Shown one piece after another: positions 1 to 10,779 of a stretch of DNA of 64,000 nt. The notes below the pieces were generated by a model. It worked only from the letters and a program-made list of their open reading frames with translations, ran no database searches and was not told the DNA's origin. The stretch spans positions 24,873,450 through 24,937,449 of the forward strand of contig NW_022098007.1 of the NCBI RefSeq assembly GCF_002288925.2, written 5' to 3'. A program made the position numbers and the translations under genes. The DNA is from Delphinapterus leucas (lineage: Eukaryota; Chordata; Mammalia; Artiodactyla; Monodontidae). Within the stretch, counting starts at the first letter, position 1; each line of letters opens with the position of its first letter.

Positions 1-655
1 ACTACTGTGCATATACACTGAGAGAACCGTAATTCAAAAAGAGGCATGTACCACAGTGTTCATTGCCGCACTATTTACAATAGCCAGGACATGGAAGCAA
101 CCTAAGTGTCCATCGACAGATGAATGGATAAAGAAGATGTGGCACATATATACAATGGAATATTACTCAGCCATAAAAAGGAAATGAAATTGAATTATTT
201 GCAGTGACATGGGTGGACCTAGGGTCTGCCATACAGAGTGAAGTAAGTCAGAAAGAGAAAACCGAATACCGTATGCTAACACATATATATGGAATCTTAA
301 AAAAATGGTTCTGATGAACCTACTGGCAGTATAGGTATAAAGACACAGACGTAGAGAATGGACTTGAGGACACGGGGAGGGGGAAGGTGAAGCTCAGACC
401 AAGTGAGAGAGTAGCATTGACATATGTACACTACCAAATGTAAAATAGATAGCTAGTGGGAAGGAGCTGTGTCACACAGGGAGATCATGTTGGTGCTTTT
501 TGACCGCCTAGAGGGATGGGAAAGGGAGGGAGGGAGGGAGGCACAAGAAGGAGGGGATATGGGGATATATGTATACATACAGCTGATTCATTTTGTTATA
601 CAGCAGAAACTAACACAACACTGTAAAGCAATTATACTCCAATAAAGATGTTATA
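1..655 (+). mobile_element. L1 3' end, 5' part outside window
   Basis: This is the C-terminal end of L1 ORF2 (to about 300) followed by the 3'UTR. Frame-broken translation shows the typical late ORF2 words [17 protein letters not shown] and DEWIKKMWHIYTMEYYSA. The 3'UTR has a G-rich purine tract at about 519-560 (repeated gggagg), an AATAAA signal at 641-646 and a short A-rich tail. It is in the same orientation as the next L1 piece, which starts directly at its tail. The coding part is non-functional. Confidence 0.9.
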
Positions 656-660
656 AAAAA

Positions 661-1496
661 ACTACAATGAGTTATCACCTGACATTGGTCAGAATGGCCA
701 ACATCAAGAAATCTACAAACAATAAATGCTGGAGGGGTTGTGGAGAATAGGGAACCCTCTTCCTCTGTTGGTGTGAATGTAAATTGATACAACAACTATG
801 GAGAACAATATGGAGGCTCCTTAATAAACTAAAAATAGAACTACCATATGACCATACAATCCCAGTCCTGGGCATATACCCAGAGAAAACCACAATTCAA
901 AAAGACACATGCACCCCTATGTTCATTGCAGCACTATTTACAATGGCCAGGACATGGAAGCAACCTAAATGTCTATCAACAGAGGAATGGATAAAGAAGA
1001 TGTGGTACATATGTACAATGGAATATTAGCCATAAAAAGGAAAAAAAATGGGTCATTTGTAGACATGGAAAGACCTAGAGTCTGTCATACAGAGTGAAGT
1101 AAGTTAGAAAGAATAAAACAAATATCACATTTTAACTCATACATGAGGAATCAAGAAAAATGGTATAGATGATCTGATTGGCAAAGCAGAAATAGAGACA
1201 CAGACGTAGAGAACAAACTTATGGACACCAAGGTGGAAAGGGGAGGGGGTTGGGATCAATTGGAAGATGGGGGTTGACATATATACATTATTGATACTAT
1301 ATATTAAATATATAACTAATGAGAACCTACTGTATTGCACAGGGAACTCTACTTAGTTCACTGCAGTGACTTAAATGGGAAAGCCATCCATAAAAAGAGG
1401 GGATATATGTATACGTATAGCTGATTCACTTTGCTGTACAGTAGAAACTAACACAACATTGTGAAGTAACTATACTCCAATAAAAAATGTTTTAAA
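661..1496 (+). mobile_element. 5'-truncated L1, 3' end
   Basis: A second L1 3' end begins abruptly inside late ORF2 at aaaactacaatgag, directly after the tail of the upstream copy. An open stretch at 784-1029 encodes the last part of ORF2 (PLW-type word [10 protein letters not shown], then GIYPEKT and MFIAALF) and ends in a premature TAG at 1027. The 3'UTR ends with AATAAA at 1479-1484 and an A-rich tail. It was probably inserted at the A-tail of the previous copy. No clear target-site duplication was found. Confidence 0.88.
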
Positions 1497-1707
1497 AAAG
1501 GGAAAAAGTGCTGAAAGAAAAAATCAACCAAGATTTCTTTATATGGTAAAACTATCATTTTAAAATGTTTGAGAAATTAAGACATTCCCAGACAAGCAAA
1601 ACTGAAACATTTTGTTGCTATCAGACCTACCCTACAATAAGTATTAAAGTGATTTGCTCAGGCTAAAATGAAAGAACTCTAGACAGTAATTAAAAGTCAC
1701 ATGAAGA
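1497..1707 (+). mobile_element. Old L1, left part (ORF1 3' end)
   Basis: Diverged sequence resembling the end of ORF1 in older mammalian (L1M-type) L1s: gtgctgaaagaaa, then gacattcccagacaagcaaa and a degenerate SLIPQ-type stretch. It stops exactly at the duplicated target site of the young L1 and resumes at 9327. The two halves were therefore one element before the younger insertion. Subfamily not assigned. Confidence 0.7.
1692..1707. repeat. Target-site duplication, left copy
   Basis: The 16-bp sequence aaaagtcacatgaaga occurs here and again without mismatch at 9327-9342, bracketing the full-length L1. It follows ...att, so the insertion site reads TT/AAAA, the usual L1 endonuclease target. 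Confidence 0.93.
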
Positions 1708-2367
1708 GGGGGACCTTGAAGATGGCAGAAGAGTAAGACGTGGAGATCACCTTCCTCCCCACAGATACACCAGAAATACATCTACACGTGGAACAACTCC
1801 TACAGAACACCTACTGAAGGCTGGCAGAAGACCTCAGACCTCCCAAAAGGCAAGAAACTCCCCACGTACCTGGGTAGGGCAAAAGAAAAAAAGAAAAAAC
1901 AGAGACAAAAGAATAGGGACGGCACCTGCACCAGTGGGAGGGAGCTGTGAAGGAGGAAAAGTTTCCACACACTAGGAAGCCCCTTCGCGGGCGGAGACTG
2001 CAGGAGGCAGAGGGGGGAGCTTCGAAGCCGCGGAGGAGTGCACAGCAACAGGGGTGCGGAGGGCAAAGCGGGGAGATTCCTGCACAGAGGATCGGTGCCG
2101 ACCGGCACTCACCAGCCCAAGAGGCTTGTCTGCTCACCCGCCAGGGCGGGCAGGACTGCGAGCTGAGGTTCGGGTTTCAGTCAGACTGCAGGGAGAGGAC
2201 TGGAGTTGGCGGCTTGAACATAGCCTGAAGGGGCTAGTGCACCACGGCTAGCCGAGAGGGAGTCCAGGGAAAAGTCTGGACCTGCCGAAGAGGCAAGAGA
2301 CTTTTTCTTCCCTCTTTGTTTCCTGGTGTACGAGGAGAGGGATTTAAGAGCGCTGTTTAAAGGAACT

Positions 2368-2480
2368 CCAGAGGCGGGCGCGAGGGCGGCTAAAAGCGCA
2401 AACCCCAGAGACGGGCGCGAACCGCGGCTAAAAGCGCGGACCCCAGAGACGGGCATGAGCCGCGGCTAAAATTACGGACC
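2368..2480 (+). repeat. Three 37-38 bp CpG-rich tandem units in L1 5'UTR
   Basis: Three consecutive units at 2368-2404, 2405-2442 and 2443-2480 each start ccagag(g/a)cgggc, contain gcggctaaaa and end in (a/g)acc. Later units differ by a few bases, including CpG to TpG or CpA changes. The block lies within the CpG-rich part of the 5'UTR. Confidence 0.85.
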
Positions 2481-2957
2481 CCAGGGAGGGGCGGGAGACG
2501 CTAAGGCTGCTGCTGCCGCCACCTACGGGCCTGTGTACGAGCACAGGTCACTATCCACACCACTCTTCCAGGGAGCCTGTGCAGCCTGCCACTGCCAGGT
2601 TCATGGGATCCAGGGACAACTTCCCCGGGAGAACATACGGCAAGCCTCAGGCTGGTCCAATATCACGCCGGCCTCTGCCGCCGCAGGCCTGCCCTGCACG
2701 CAGTGCTCCTCCCTCCCCCCGGCCTGAGTGCGCCAGAGGCCCCTAATCAACGGCTCCTTTAACCCCGTCCTGTCTGAGCAAAAAACAGACGCCCTCCAGC
2801 GGCCTACACGCAGAGGCAGGGCCAAATCCAAAGCTGAGCCCCTGTGAGCTGTGAGAACAAAGAAGAGAAAGGGAAATCTCACCCAGCAGCCTCAGAAACA
2901 GCGGATTAAAGCTCCACGATCAACTTGATGTACCCTGCATCTGTGGAATACATGAAT

Positions 2958-3180
2958 AGACAACGAATCATCCCAAATTGAGGAGGTGGGCTTCGAGAGC
3001 AAGATCTATGATTTTTCCCCCTTTTCCTCTTTTTGTGAATGTGTATGTGTATGCTTCTGTGTGAGATCTTGTCTGTATAGCTTTGCTTCCACCATTTGTC
3101 CTAAGGTTCTATCCGTCCATGGTTTATTTTTAAATTTTTTTCTTAATAATTAATTTTAATAACTTTATTATACTTTACCT

Positions 3181-3216
<36 letters not shown>

Positions 3217-3218
3217 TC

Positions 3219-3265
<47 letters not shown>

Positions 3266-3692
3266 TCCTTCCTTCCTTCCTTCCTTCCTTCCTTCCCTCC
3301 TTTAGACAACGAATCATCCCAAATTGAGGAGGTGGTCTCTGAGAGCAAGATTTATGATTTTTTCCCCTTTACCTCTATTTGTGAGGGTGTATGTGTATGC
3401 TTCTGTGTAAGATTTTGTCTGTATAGCTTTGCTTCCAACATTTCTCCTAAGGTTCTATGCATCCCTTTTTTTCCCTAAATAATTATTTTTTAATACAATA
3501 ACTTTATTATACTTTATTTTATTTTACTGTATCTTCTTTCTTTCTCTTTTTTCCTTCCTTCCCTCCTTCCATCCTTCCTACCTCCCTCCCTCACTCCTAT
3601 CTTTCCTTCTTGCCTTCTTTCCTTCTTTGCTTCTTTCTTTCTTTCTTTCTTCCTTCCTTCCCTCCTTTCTTTCTTTCTTTCTTTCTTTTTTC
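2958..3692 (+). repeat. 346-bp direct duplication with CTTT/CCTT arrays
   Basis: The segment beginning agacaacgaatcatcccaaa occurs at 2958 and again at 3304. Both copies run through the same order of words (gagcaagat, gtgtatgtgtatgcttctgtg, gtctgtatagctttgcttcc) and end in a pure pyrimidine tract: (CTTT)n/(CCTT)n at about 3176-3303 in copy 1 and an imperfect version at about 3535-3692 in copy 2. It is a tandem duplication inside the L1 5'UTR, whose microsatellites probably expanded from the polypyrimidine stretch. Confidence 0.9.
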
Positions 3693-4234
3693 AAACTTCT
3701 ACTAATTCTCTCTACTTTTTCTCCCTTTTATTCTGAGCCGTGTGGATGAAAGGTTCTTGGTGCTCCAGCCAGGAGTCAGGGCTCTGCCTCTGAGGTAGGA
3801 GAGCCAACTTCAGGGCACTGGTCAACAAGAGACCTCCCACTCTACATAATATCAAACGGCAAAAATCTCCCAGAGACCTCCATCTTAACACCAGCACCCA
3901 GCTTCACTCAACGACTAGCAAGCTACAGTGCTGGACAACCTATGCCAAACAACTAGAAAAACAGGAACGCAACCCCACCCATTAGCAGAGAGGCTGCCTA
4001 AAATCATAATAAGGCCACAGACACCCCAAAACACACCACGAGACGTGAACCTGCCCGCTAGAGAGACAAGATCCAGCCTCATCCACCACAACACAGACAC
4101 TAGTCCCCTCCACAAGGAAGCCTACACGACCCACTGAACCAACCTTAGCCACTGGAGACAGACATCAAAAACAGCGGGAACTACGAACCTGCAGCCTGCA
4201 AAAAGGAGACCCCAAACACAGTAAGATAAGCAAA

Positions 4235-5191
4235 ATGAGAAGACAGAAAAACACACCGCAGACGAAGGAGCAAGATAAAAACCCACTAGACCTAACAAAT
4301 GAAGAGGAAATAGGCAGTCTACCTGAAAAAGAATTCAGAATAATGATAGTAAGGATGATCCAAAATCTTGGAAATAGAATGGACAAAATGCAAGAAACAG
4401 TTAACAAGGACCTAGAAGAAATAAAGACGAAACAAGCAATGATGAACAACACAATAAATGAAATTAAAAGTACTCTAGGTGGGATCAATAGCAGAATAAC
4501 TGAGGCAGAAGAACGGATAAGTGAACAGGAAGATAAAATAGTGGAAATAACTACTGCAGAGCAGAATAAAGAAAAAAGAATGAAAAGAACTGAGGACAGT
4601 CTCAGAGACCTCTGGGACAACATTAAACGCACCAACATTCGAATTATAGGGGTTCCAGAAGAAGAAGAGAAAAAGAAAGGGACTGAGAAAATATTTGAAG
4701 AAATTATAGTTGAAAACTTCCCTAATATGGGAAATGAAATAGTTAATCAAGTCCAGGAAGCACAGAGAGTCCCATACAGGATAAATCCAAGCAGAAATAC
4801 GCCAAGACACATATTAATCAAACTGTCAAAAATTAAATACAAAGAAAGCATATTAAAAGCAGCAAGGGAAAAACAACAAATAACACACAAGGGAATCCCC
4901 ATAAGGTTAACAGCTGATCTCTCAGCAGAAACCCTGCAAGTCAGAAGGGAGTAGCAGGACATACTGAAAGTGATGGAGAAAAACCTGCAACCAAGACTAC
5001 TCTACCCAGCAAGGATCTCATTCAGATTTGATGGAGAAATTAAAACCTTTACAGACAAGCAAAAGCTGAGAGTTCAGCACCACCAAACCAGATTTACAAC
5101 AAATGCTAAAGGAACTTCTCTAGACAAGAAACACAAGAGAAGGAAAATACCTATAATAACGAACCCAAAACAATTTAGAAAATGGAAATAG
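4235..5191 (+). pseudogene. L1 ORF1 (RNA-binding chaperone), one nonsense
   Basis: ORF1 encodes the trimeric nucleic-acid-binding protein of the L1 ribonucleoprotein. From MRRQKNTPQT the frame is open for 239 codons, then TAG at 4952-4954 (the position usually reads as Trp in RREW). The same frame continues without a break to the natural stop at 5189-5191, 318 codons in all. Residues about 36-130 are heptad-like and charged (coiled coil). About 134-225 begin NIRIIGVPEEE and form the RRM region. The C-terminal domain with QADLSAETLQVRRE-like text is interrupted by the stop. The last codons overlap the ORF2 ATG. The ATG has A at -3. Confidence 0.93.
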
Positions 5192-8100
5192 GAACATACA
5201 TATCAATAATTATCTTAAATGTAAATGGACTAAATGGTCCCACCAAAAGATACAGACTGGCTGAATGGATACAAAAACAAGACCCTTATATATGCTGTCT
5301 ACAAGAGACCCACTTCAGACCTAGAGACACATACAGACTGAAAGTAAGGGGATGGAAAAAGATATTCCATACAAAGGGAAACCAAAAGAAAGCTGCGGTA
5401 GCAGTTCCCATATCAGACAAAATAGACTTTAAAATAAAGACTATTAGAAGAGACAAAGAAGGACACTACATAATGATCAAGGGATCGATCCAAGAAGAAG
5501 ATATAACAATTGTAAATATATATGCACCCAACATAGGAGCACCTCAATACATAAGGCAAATACTAACAGCCATAAAAGGGTAAATTGACAGTAACACATT
5601 CATAGTAGGGGACTTTAACACCCCACTTTCACCCATGGACAGATCATCCAAAATGAAAATAAATAAGGAAACACAAGCTTTAAATGATACATTAAACAAG
5701 ATGGACTTAATTGATATTTATAAGACACACCATCCAAAAACAACAGAATACACATTTTTCTCAAGTGCTCATGGAACATTCTCCAGGATAGATCATATTT
5801 TGGGTCACAAATCAAGCCTTGGTCAATTTAAGAAAATTGAAATTGTATCAAGTATCTTTTCCGACCACAACGCCATGAGACTAGATATCAATTACAGGAA
5901 AAGATCTGTAAAAAATACAAACACATGGAGGCTAAACAATACACTACTTAATAATGAAGTGATCACTGAAGAAATCAAAGAGGAAATTAAAAAATACCTA
6001 GAAACAAATGACAATGGAGACAAAATGACCCAAAACCTATGGGATGCAGCAAAAGCAGTTCTAAGGGGGAAGTTTATAGAAATACAAGCCCACCTTAAGA
6101 AGCAGGAAACATCTCGAATAAACAACCCAACCTTGCACCTCAAGCAATTAGAGAAAGAAGAACAACAAAACCCCAACGTTAGCAGAAGGAAAGAAATCAT
6201 AAATATCAGATCAGAAATAAATGAAAAAGAAATGAAGGAAACAATAGCAAAGATCAATAAAACTAAAAGCTGGTTCTTTGAGAAGATAAACAAAATAGAT
6301 AAACCACTAGCCAGACTCATCAAGAAAAAAAGGGAGAAGACTCAAATCAATAGAATTAGAAATGAAAGAGGAGAAGTAACAACTGACACTGCAGAAATAA
6401 AAAAGATCATGAGAGATTACTACAAGCAACTCTATGCCAATAAAATGGACAATCTGGAAGAAATGGACAAATTCTTAGAAATGCACAACCTGCCAAGACT
6501 AAATCAGGAAGAAATAGAAAATATGAATAGACCAATCACAAGCACTGAAATTTAAACTGTGATTAAAAATCTTCCAAGAAACAAAAGCCCTGGCTTCACA
6601 GGCGAATTCTATCAAACATTTAGAGAAGAGCTAACACCTATCCTTCTCAAACCCTTCCAAAATATAGCAGAGGGAGGAACACTCCCAAATTCCTTCTACG
6701 AGGCCACCATCACCTTGATACCAAAACCAGACAAGGATGTCACAAAGAAAGAAAACTACAGGCCAATATCACTGATGAACATAGATGCAAAAATCCTCAA
6801 CAAAGTACTAGCAAACAGAATCCAACAGCACATTAAAACGATTCTACACCATGATCAAGTGGGGTTTATTCCAGGAATGCAAGGATTCTTCAATATACGC
6901 AAACCTATCAATGTGATAAACCATATTAACAAATTGAAGGAGGAAAAGCATATGATCATCTCAATAGATGCAGAGAAAGCTTTTGACAAAATTCAATACC
7001 CATTTATGATAGAAACCCTGCAGAAAGTAGGCATAGAGGGAACCTTCCTCAACATAATAAAGGCCATATATGACAAGTCCACAGCCAACATCATCCTCAA
7101 TGGTAAAAAATTGAAAGCATTTCCACTAAGATCAGGAACAAGACAAGGTTGCCCACTCTCACCACTCTTATTCAACATAGATTTGGAAGTTTTAGCCACA
7201 GCAATCAGAGAAGAAAAGGAAATAAAAGGAATGCAAATCGGAAAAGAAGAAGTAAAGCTGTCACTGTTTGCAAATGACATGATACTATACATAGAGAATC
7301 CTAAAGATGCTACCAGAAAACTGCTAGAGCTAATCAATGAAGTTGGTAAAGTAGCAGGATACAAAATTAATGCAGAGATATCTCTGGCATTCCTATATAC
7401 TAATGATGAAAAATATGAAAGTGAAATCAAGAAAACACTCCCATTTACCTTTGCAACAAAAAGAATAAAATATCTAGGAATAAACCTACCTAAGGAGACA
7501 AAAGACCTGTATGCAGAAAATTATAAGACACTGATGAAAGAAATTAAAGATGACACAAATAGATGGAGAGATATACCATGTTCTTGGATTGGAAGAATCA
7601 ACATTGTGAAAATGACTCTACTATCCAAAGCAATCTATAGCTTCAATGCAATCCCTATCAAACTACCAATGGCATTTTTCACAGAACTAGAACAAAAAAT
7701 TTCGCAATTTGTATATAAACACAAAAGACCCTGAATACCCAAAGCAATCTTGAGAACGAAAAACGGAGCTGGAGGATCTGGCTCCCTGACTTCAGACTAT
7801 ACTACAAAGCTACAGTAATCAAGACAGTATGGTACTGGCACAGAAACAGAAAGATAGATCAATGCAACAGGAGAGAAAGCCCAGAGATAAACCCACGCAC
7901 ATATGGACACCTTATCTTTGATAAAGGTGACAGGAATGTACAGTGGAGAAAGGACAGCCTCTTCAATAAGTGGTGCTGGGAAAACTGGACAGAGACATAT
8001 AAAAGTACGAGATTAGATCACTCCGTAACACCATACACAAAAATAAGCTCAAAATGGATTAAAGACCTAAATGTAAGGCCAGAAACTATCAAACTCTTAG

Positions 8101-8941
8101 AAGAGAGCATAGGCAGAACACTCTATGACTAAATCACAGCAAGATCCTTTCTGACCCACCTCCTAGAGAAACGGAAATAAAAACAGAAATAAACAAATGT
8201 GACCTAATGAAACTTCAAAGCTTTTGCACAGCAAAGGAAACCATAATCAAGACCAAAAGACAACCCTCAGAATGGGAGAAAATATTTGCAAATAAAGCAA
8301 ATGACAAAGGATTAATCTCCAAAATTTACAAGCAGCTCATGCAGCTCAAAAACAAAAAAAAAAACAACCCAATCCAAAAATGGGTAGAAGACCTAAATAG
8401 ACATTTCTCCAACGAAGATATACAGACTGCCAACAAACACATGAAAGAATGCTCAACATCATTAATCATTAGAGAAATGCAAATCAAAACTACAATGAGA
8501 TATCATCTCACACCAGTCAGAAAGGCCATCATCAAAAAATCTAGAAACAATAAATGCTGGAGAGGGTGTGGAGAAAAGGGAACACTCTTGCACTGCTGTT
8601 GGGAATGTGAATTGTTACAGCCACTATGGAGAACAGTATGGAGGGTCCTTAAAAAACTACAAATAGAACTACCATATGATACAGCAATCCCACCACTGGG
8701 CATATACCCTGAGAAAACCAAAATTTAGAAAGAGCCATGTACCAAAATGTTCATTGCAGCTCTATTTCCAATAGCCCAGAGATGGAATCAACCTAAGTGC
8801 CCATCATCGGATGAATGGATAAAGAAGATGTGGCACATATATACAATGGAATATTACTCTGCCATAAAAAGAAACGAAATTGAGCTATTTGTAATGAGGT
8901 GGATAGACCTAGAGTCTGTCATACAGAGTGAAGTAAGTTAG
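5182..8941 (+). pseudogene. L1 ORF2 (endonuclease/reverse transcriptase), broken
   Basis: ORF2 nicks target DNA and reverse-transcribes L1 RNA. The endonuclease domain is recognisable: NVNG (residue 14), CLQETHF (Glu42), IYAPN, GDFN (Asp144, Asn146) and SDH (Asp228, His229). The RT domain follows ([12 protein letters not shown]), but its catalytic box reads FAND at 7267-7278 instead of FADD. The C-terminal Cys/His motif C-x3-C-x7-H-x4-C lies at 8554-8608. Lesions: TAA 5581, TAA 6553, TGA 7732, a -1 shift near 7774, a shift near 8130, TAG 8726 and TAG 8939. All the stops from 5581 to 7732 lie in one frame with the ATG at 5182. Confidence 0.94.
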
Positions 8942-9326
8942 AATTTAAGAAAAAAAATGTCATGGAGAACCTAGGGGTAAGAAAGGAATAAAGACACAGA
9001 CCTACTGAAGAACGGACTTGAGGATATGGGGAGGGGGAATGGTGAGCTTTGACAGGGCGAGAGAGAGTCATGGACATATATACACTAACAAACGTAAGGT
9101 AGATAGCTAGTGGGAAGCAGCCCCATAGCATAGGGAGATCAGCTCGGTGCTTTGTGACCACCTGGAGGGGTGGGATAGGGAGGTTGGGAGGGAGGGAGAC
9201 GCAAGAGGGAAGAGATATGAGAACATATGTATATGTATAACTGATTCACTTTGTTATGAAGCAGAAACTAACACACCATTCTAAAGAAATTATACCCCAA
9301 TAAAGATGTTAAAAAAAATAGAAAAA
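8942..9326 (+). other. L1 3'UTR, G-rich tract, polyA signal and tail
   Basis: The 3'UTR of the full-length L1 contains the purine-rich tract at about 9160-9205 with four or more G runs (gggatagggaggttgggagggaggg), able in principle to form a G-quadruplex as in other L1s. It ends with AATAAA at 9299-9304 and an A-rich tail at about 9311-9326, directly before the right target-site duplication. Confidence 0.88.
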
Positions 9327-9342
9327 AAAAGTCACATGAAGA
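9327..9342. repeat. Target-site duplication, right copy
   Basis: An exact copy of the 16 bp at 1692-1707 (aaaagtcacatgaaga). It marks the right end of the full-length L1 insertion. Confidence 0.93.
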
Positions 9343-10440
9343 AAGAACAATAGTAAAGTTAATGAGACAGTACAGGAGACAGTATTAATATATTTTCATT
9401 TGTGATTCTTTTTTCTTCTAATGATTTAACAGATAGGTAGAAAAAATAATTATAAATATTTATTGATGAACACATAATTTATAAAGATATAATTTGTATG
9501 ACAAGAATAGCATAAAGTAGGAGGGGGCGAATAAAGCTTTTTAGGATAAAAGTTTTCATATACTACTTAAATTAAGTTGTCATTAATCCAACCTAGTTTG
9601 CTTTAAGTTAACATGTTAATTGTAATCACAGAGTAGCCACTAAAGAAATAACTCAAACTATTTAGTAAGAGAAATTACAAGAGATTTAAAAGAGTACATA
9701 AAAAATTTATTTTTAAAAAGGAAGTAATAAAGGAATAGAAGGATAAAATACAGAAACCAAATAGAAAAATGACAGATGTAAATCCTCGTTTAACTATGAT
9801 TATATTATATGTGAATGGATGGAAAACTCCAGTTGAAAGGAAGATATTGGCAGAATGCATAAAAAATGGTCCATCTAAATAATCACTATTAGAAAAGCAC
9901 TTTACAATCAAAGACACAAACTTGTTAAAAGCAAGGAGATGAAAAGGATATACTTGTTTGCAACAATACCATGCAAACAGTATCCAAAAGATACTGAGTG
10001 AAGTGACAATAGGATCAGACAAAACAGACATTAAGACAAAAAATTTTACTAGAGAGAAAGACACACATTTTATAAGGGCAAAAAGGGAAAATCCATCACA
10101 AGGATATAACGATCCTAAACATATGAACTTACCAGCAGAGCTGAAAAATACACAAAAGAAAAATCTAACAGAGTGGGAGTTTAATAACAAAAGAGTTGGA
10201 GACTTCAATACCCCAGTTTCAACAATGATAGAACAACTAGGAAGGTCAAGAAAGTGTTAGAAGATGTGAAAAAACTGAACATAAACTAGACCTAACAACA
10301 TTCATATAACACTCCACCCAAGAACATTAGAATGCATATTTATCTCAAGTGTAAATGAAATGTTCTCTTTGATAAACCATGTGATAAGCCATGAAGCAGG
10401 CTTCAACATATTTAAAAGTTTGGAAATCATACAAATTAAG
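9343..10440 (+). mobile_element. Old L1, right part (spacer and ORF2 endonuclease)
   Basis: Continuation of the old L1 begun at 1497. It first shows the long AT-rich ORF1-ORF2 interval typical of older L1s. From about 9780 it is a decayed endonuclease domain: gaatggatggaaaactccagt (NG...), a degenerate QETHF region near 9900, and gagacttcaataccccagt (GDFNTP-like) near 10198. An open stretch at 9958-10260 is a by-product of this decayed ORF. There is no coding capacity. Confidence 0.72.
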
Positions 10441-10668
10441 ATGTTTCTATGTCTTAAGCTTTTTGTTTGCCGTTTCTAATGAAAAGTCTCTTTTCATTTT
10501 GATCATTTTTCCTAAGTTCATAATATGTCTTTTATTTTATTGAGCTAAATATCACATAACATATCATTAACCTTTTTAAAATGTAAAATTCAGTGGCACT
10601 TAATTAAAAGTGTTTTACAACCACATGAATATTATGATCAGTTTTCCATTTCTGAAAAAAAGTCCCCT
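10441..10668 (-). mobile_element. Weak old L1 3'UTR-like segment
   Basis: AT-rich. The part at about 10525-10650 (acataacatatcattaacc..., then aaattcagtggcac) resembles the antisense 3'UTR of old mammalian L1s. The same kind of segment recurs at 12231-12310. The first ~80 bases show nothing I recognise. Confidence 0.4.
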
Positions 10669-10779
10669 GGTATTTTGATAAGAATTGTATTGAATCTGTA
10701 GATGTCTTTGAGGGTATTTCCATCTTAACAAGTCTTCAAATCCATAAATATAGATGACTTTTATTTACTTAGGGCTTTA

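Larger units (their letters stand above)
1708..4234 (+). promoter_or_regulatory. L1 5'UTR / internal promoter region
   Basis: About 2.5 kb between the L1 5' end (gaccttgaagatggcagaagag) and the ORF1 ATG. The first kilobase is GC- and CpG-rich (roughly 1970-2530), as expected for an RNA polymerase II internal promoter that lies within the transcript. Next comes a 346-bp direct duplication containing CTTT/CCTT arrays (2958-3692), then a conserved leader with many short upstream ATGs. Promoter function is inferred from position and known L1 biology. I identified no individual factor site with confidence. Confidence 0.8.
1708..9326 (+). mobile_element. Full-length L1, youngest-looking in window
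   Basis: A complete L1 of about 7.6 kb: 5'UTR (1708-4234), ORF1 (4235-5191), ORF2 (from 5182), 3'UTR and A-rich tail. It sits in an old L1 between perfect 16-bp duplications. The 5'UTR keeps many CpG dinucleotides, ORF1 has only one nonsense change and ORF2 only a handful of lesions, so it is younger than the surrounding copies. It cannot move on its own. The RT active-site box is changed, and both ORFs contain stops. Confidence 0.95.

Noticed and set aside
3176..3303. Telomeric or centromeric satellite
   Set aside because: The CTTT/CCTT tetranucleotide run is a simple microsatellite inside an L1 5'UTR and not TTAGGG or a known satellite monomer.
4165..4638. 157-codon minus-strand open frame over ORF1
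   Set aside because: It is the antisense shadow of ORF1: the leucine/serine/isoleucine-rich composition is the complement of Lys/Glu-rich coiled-coil codons.
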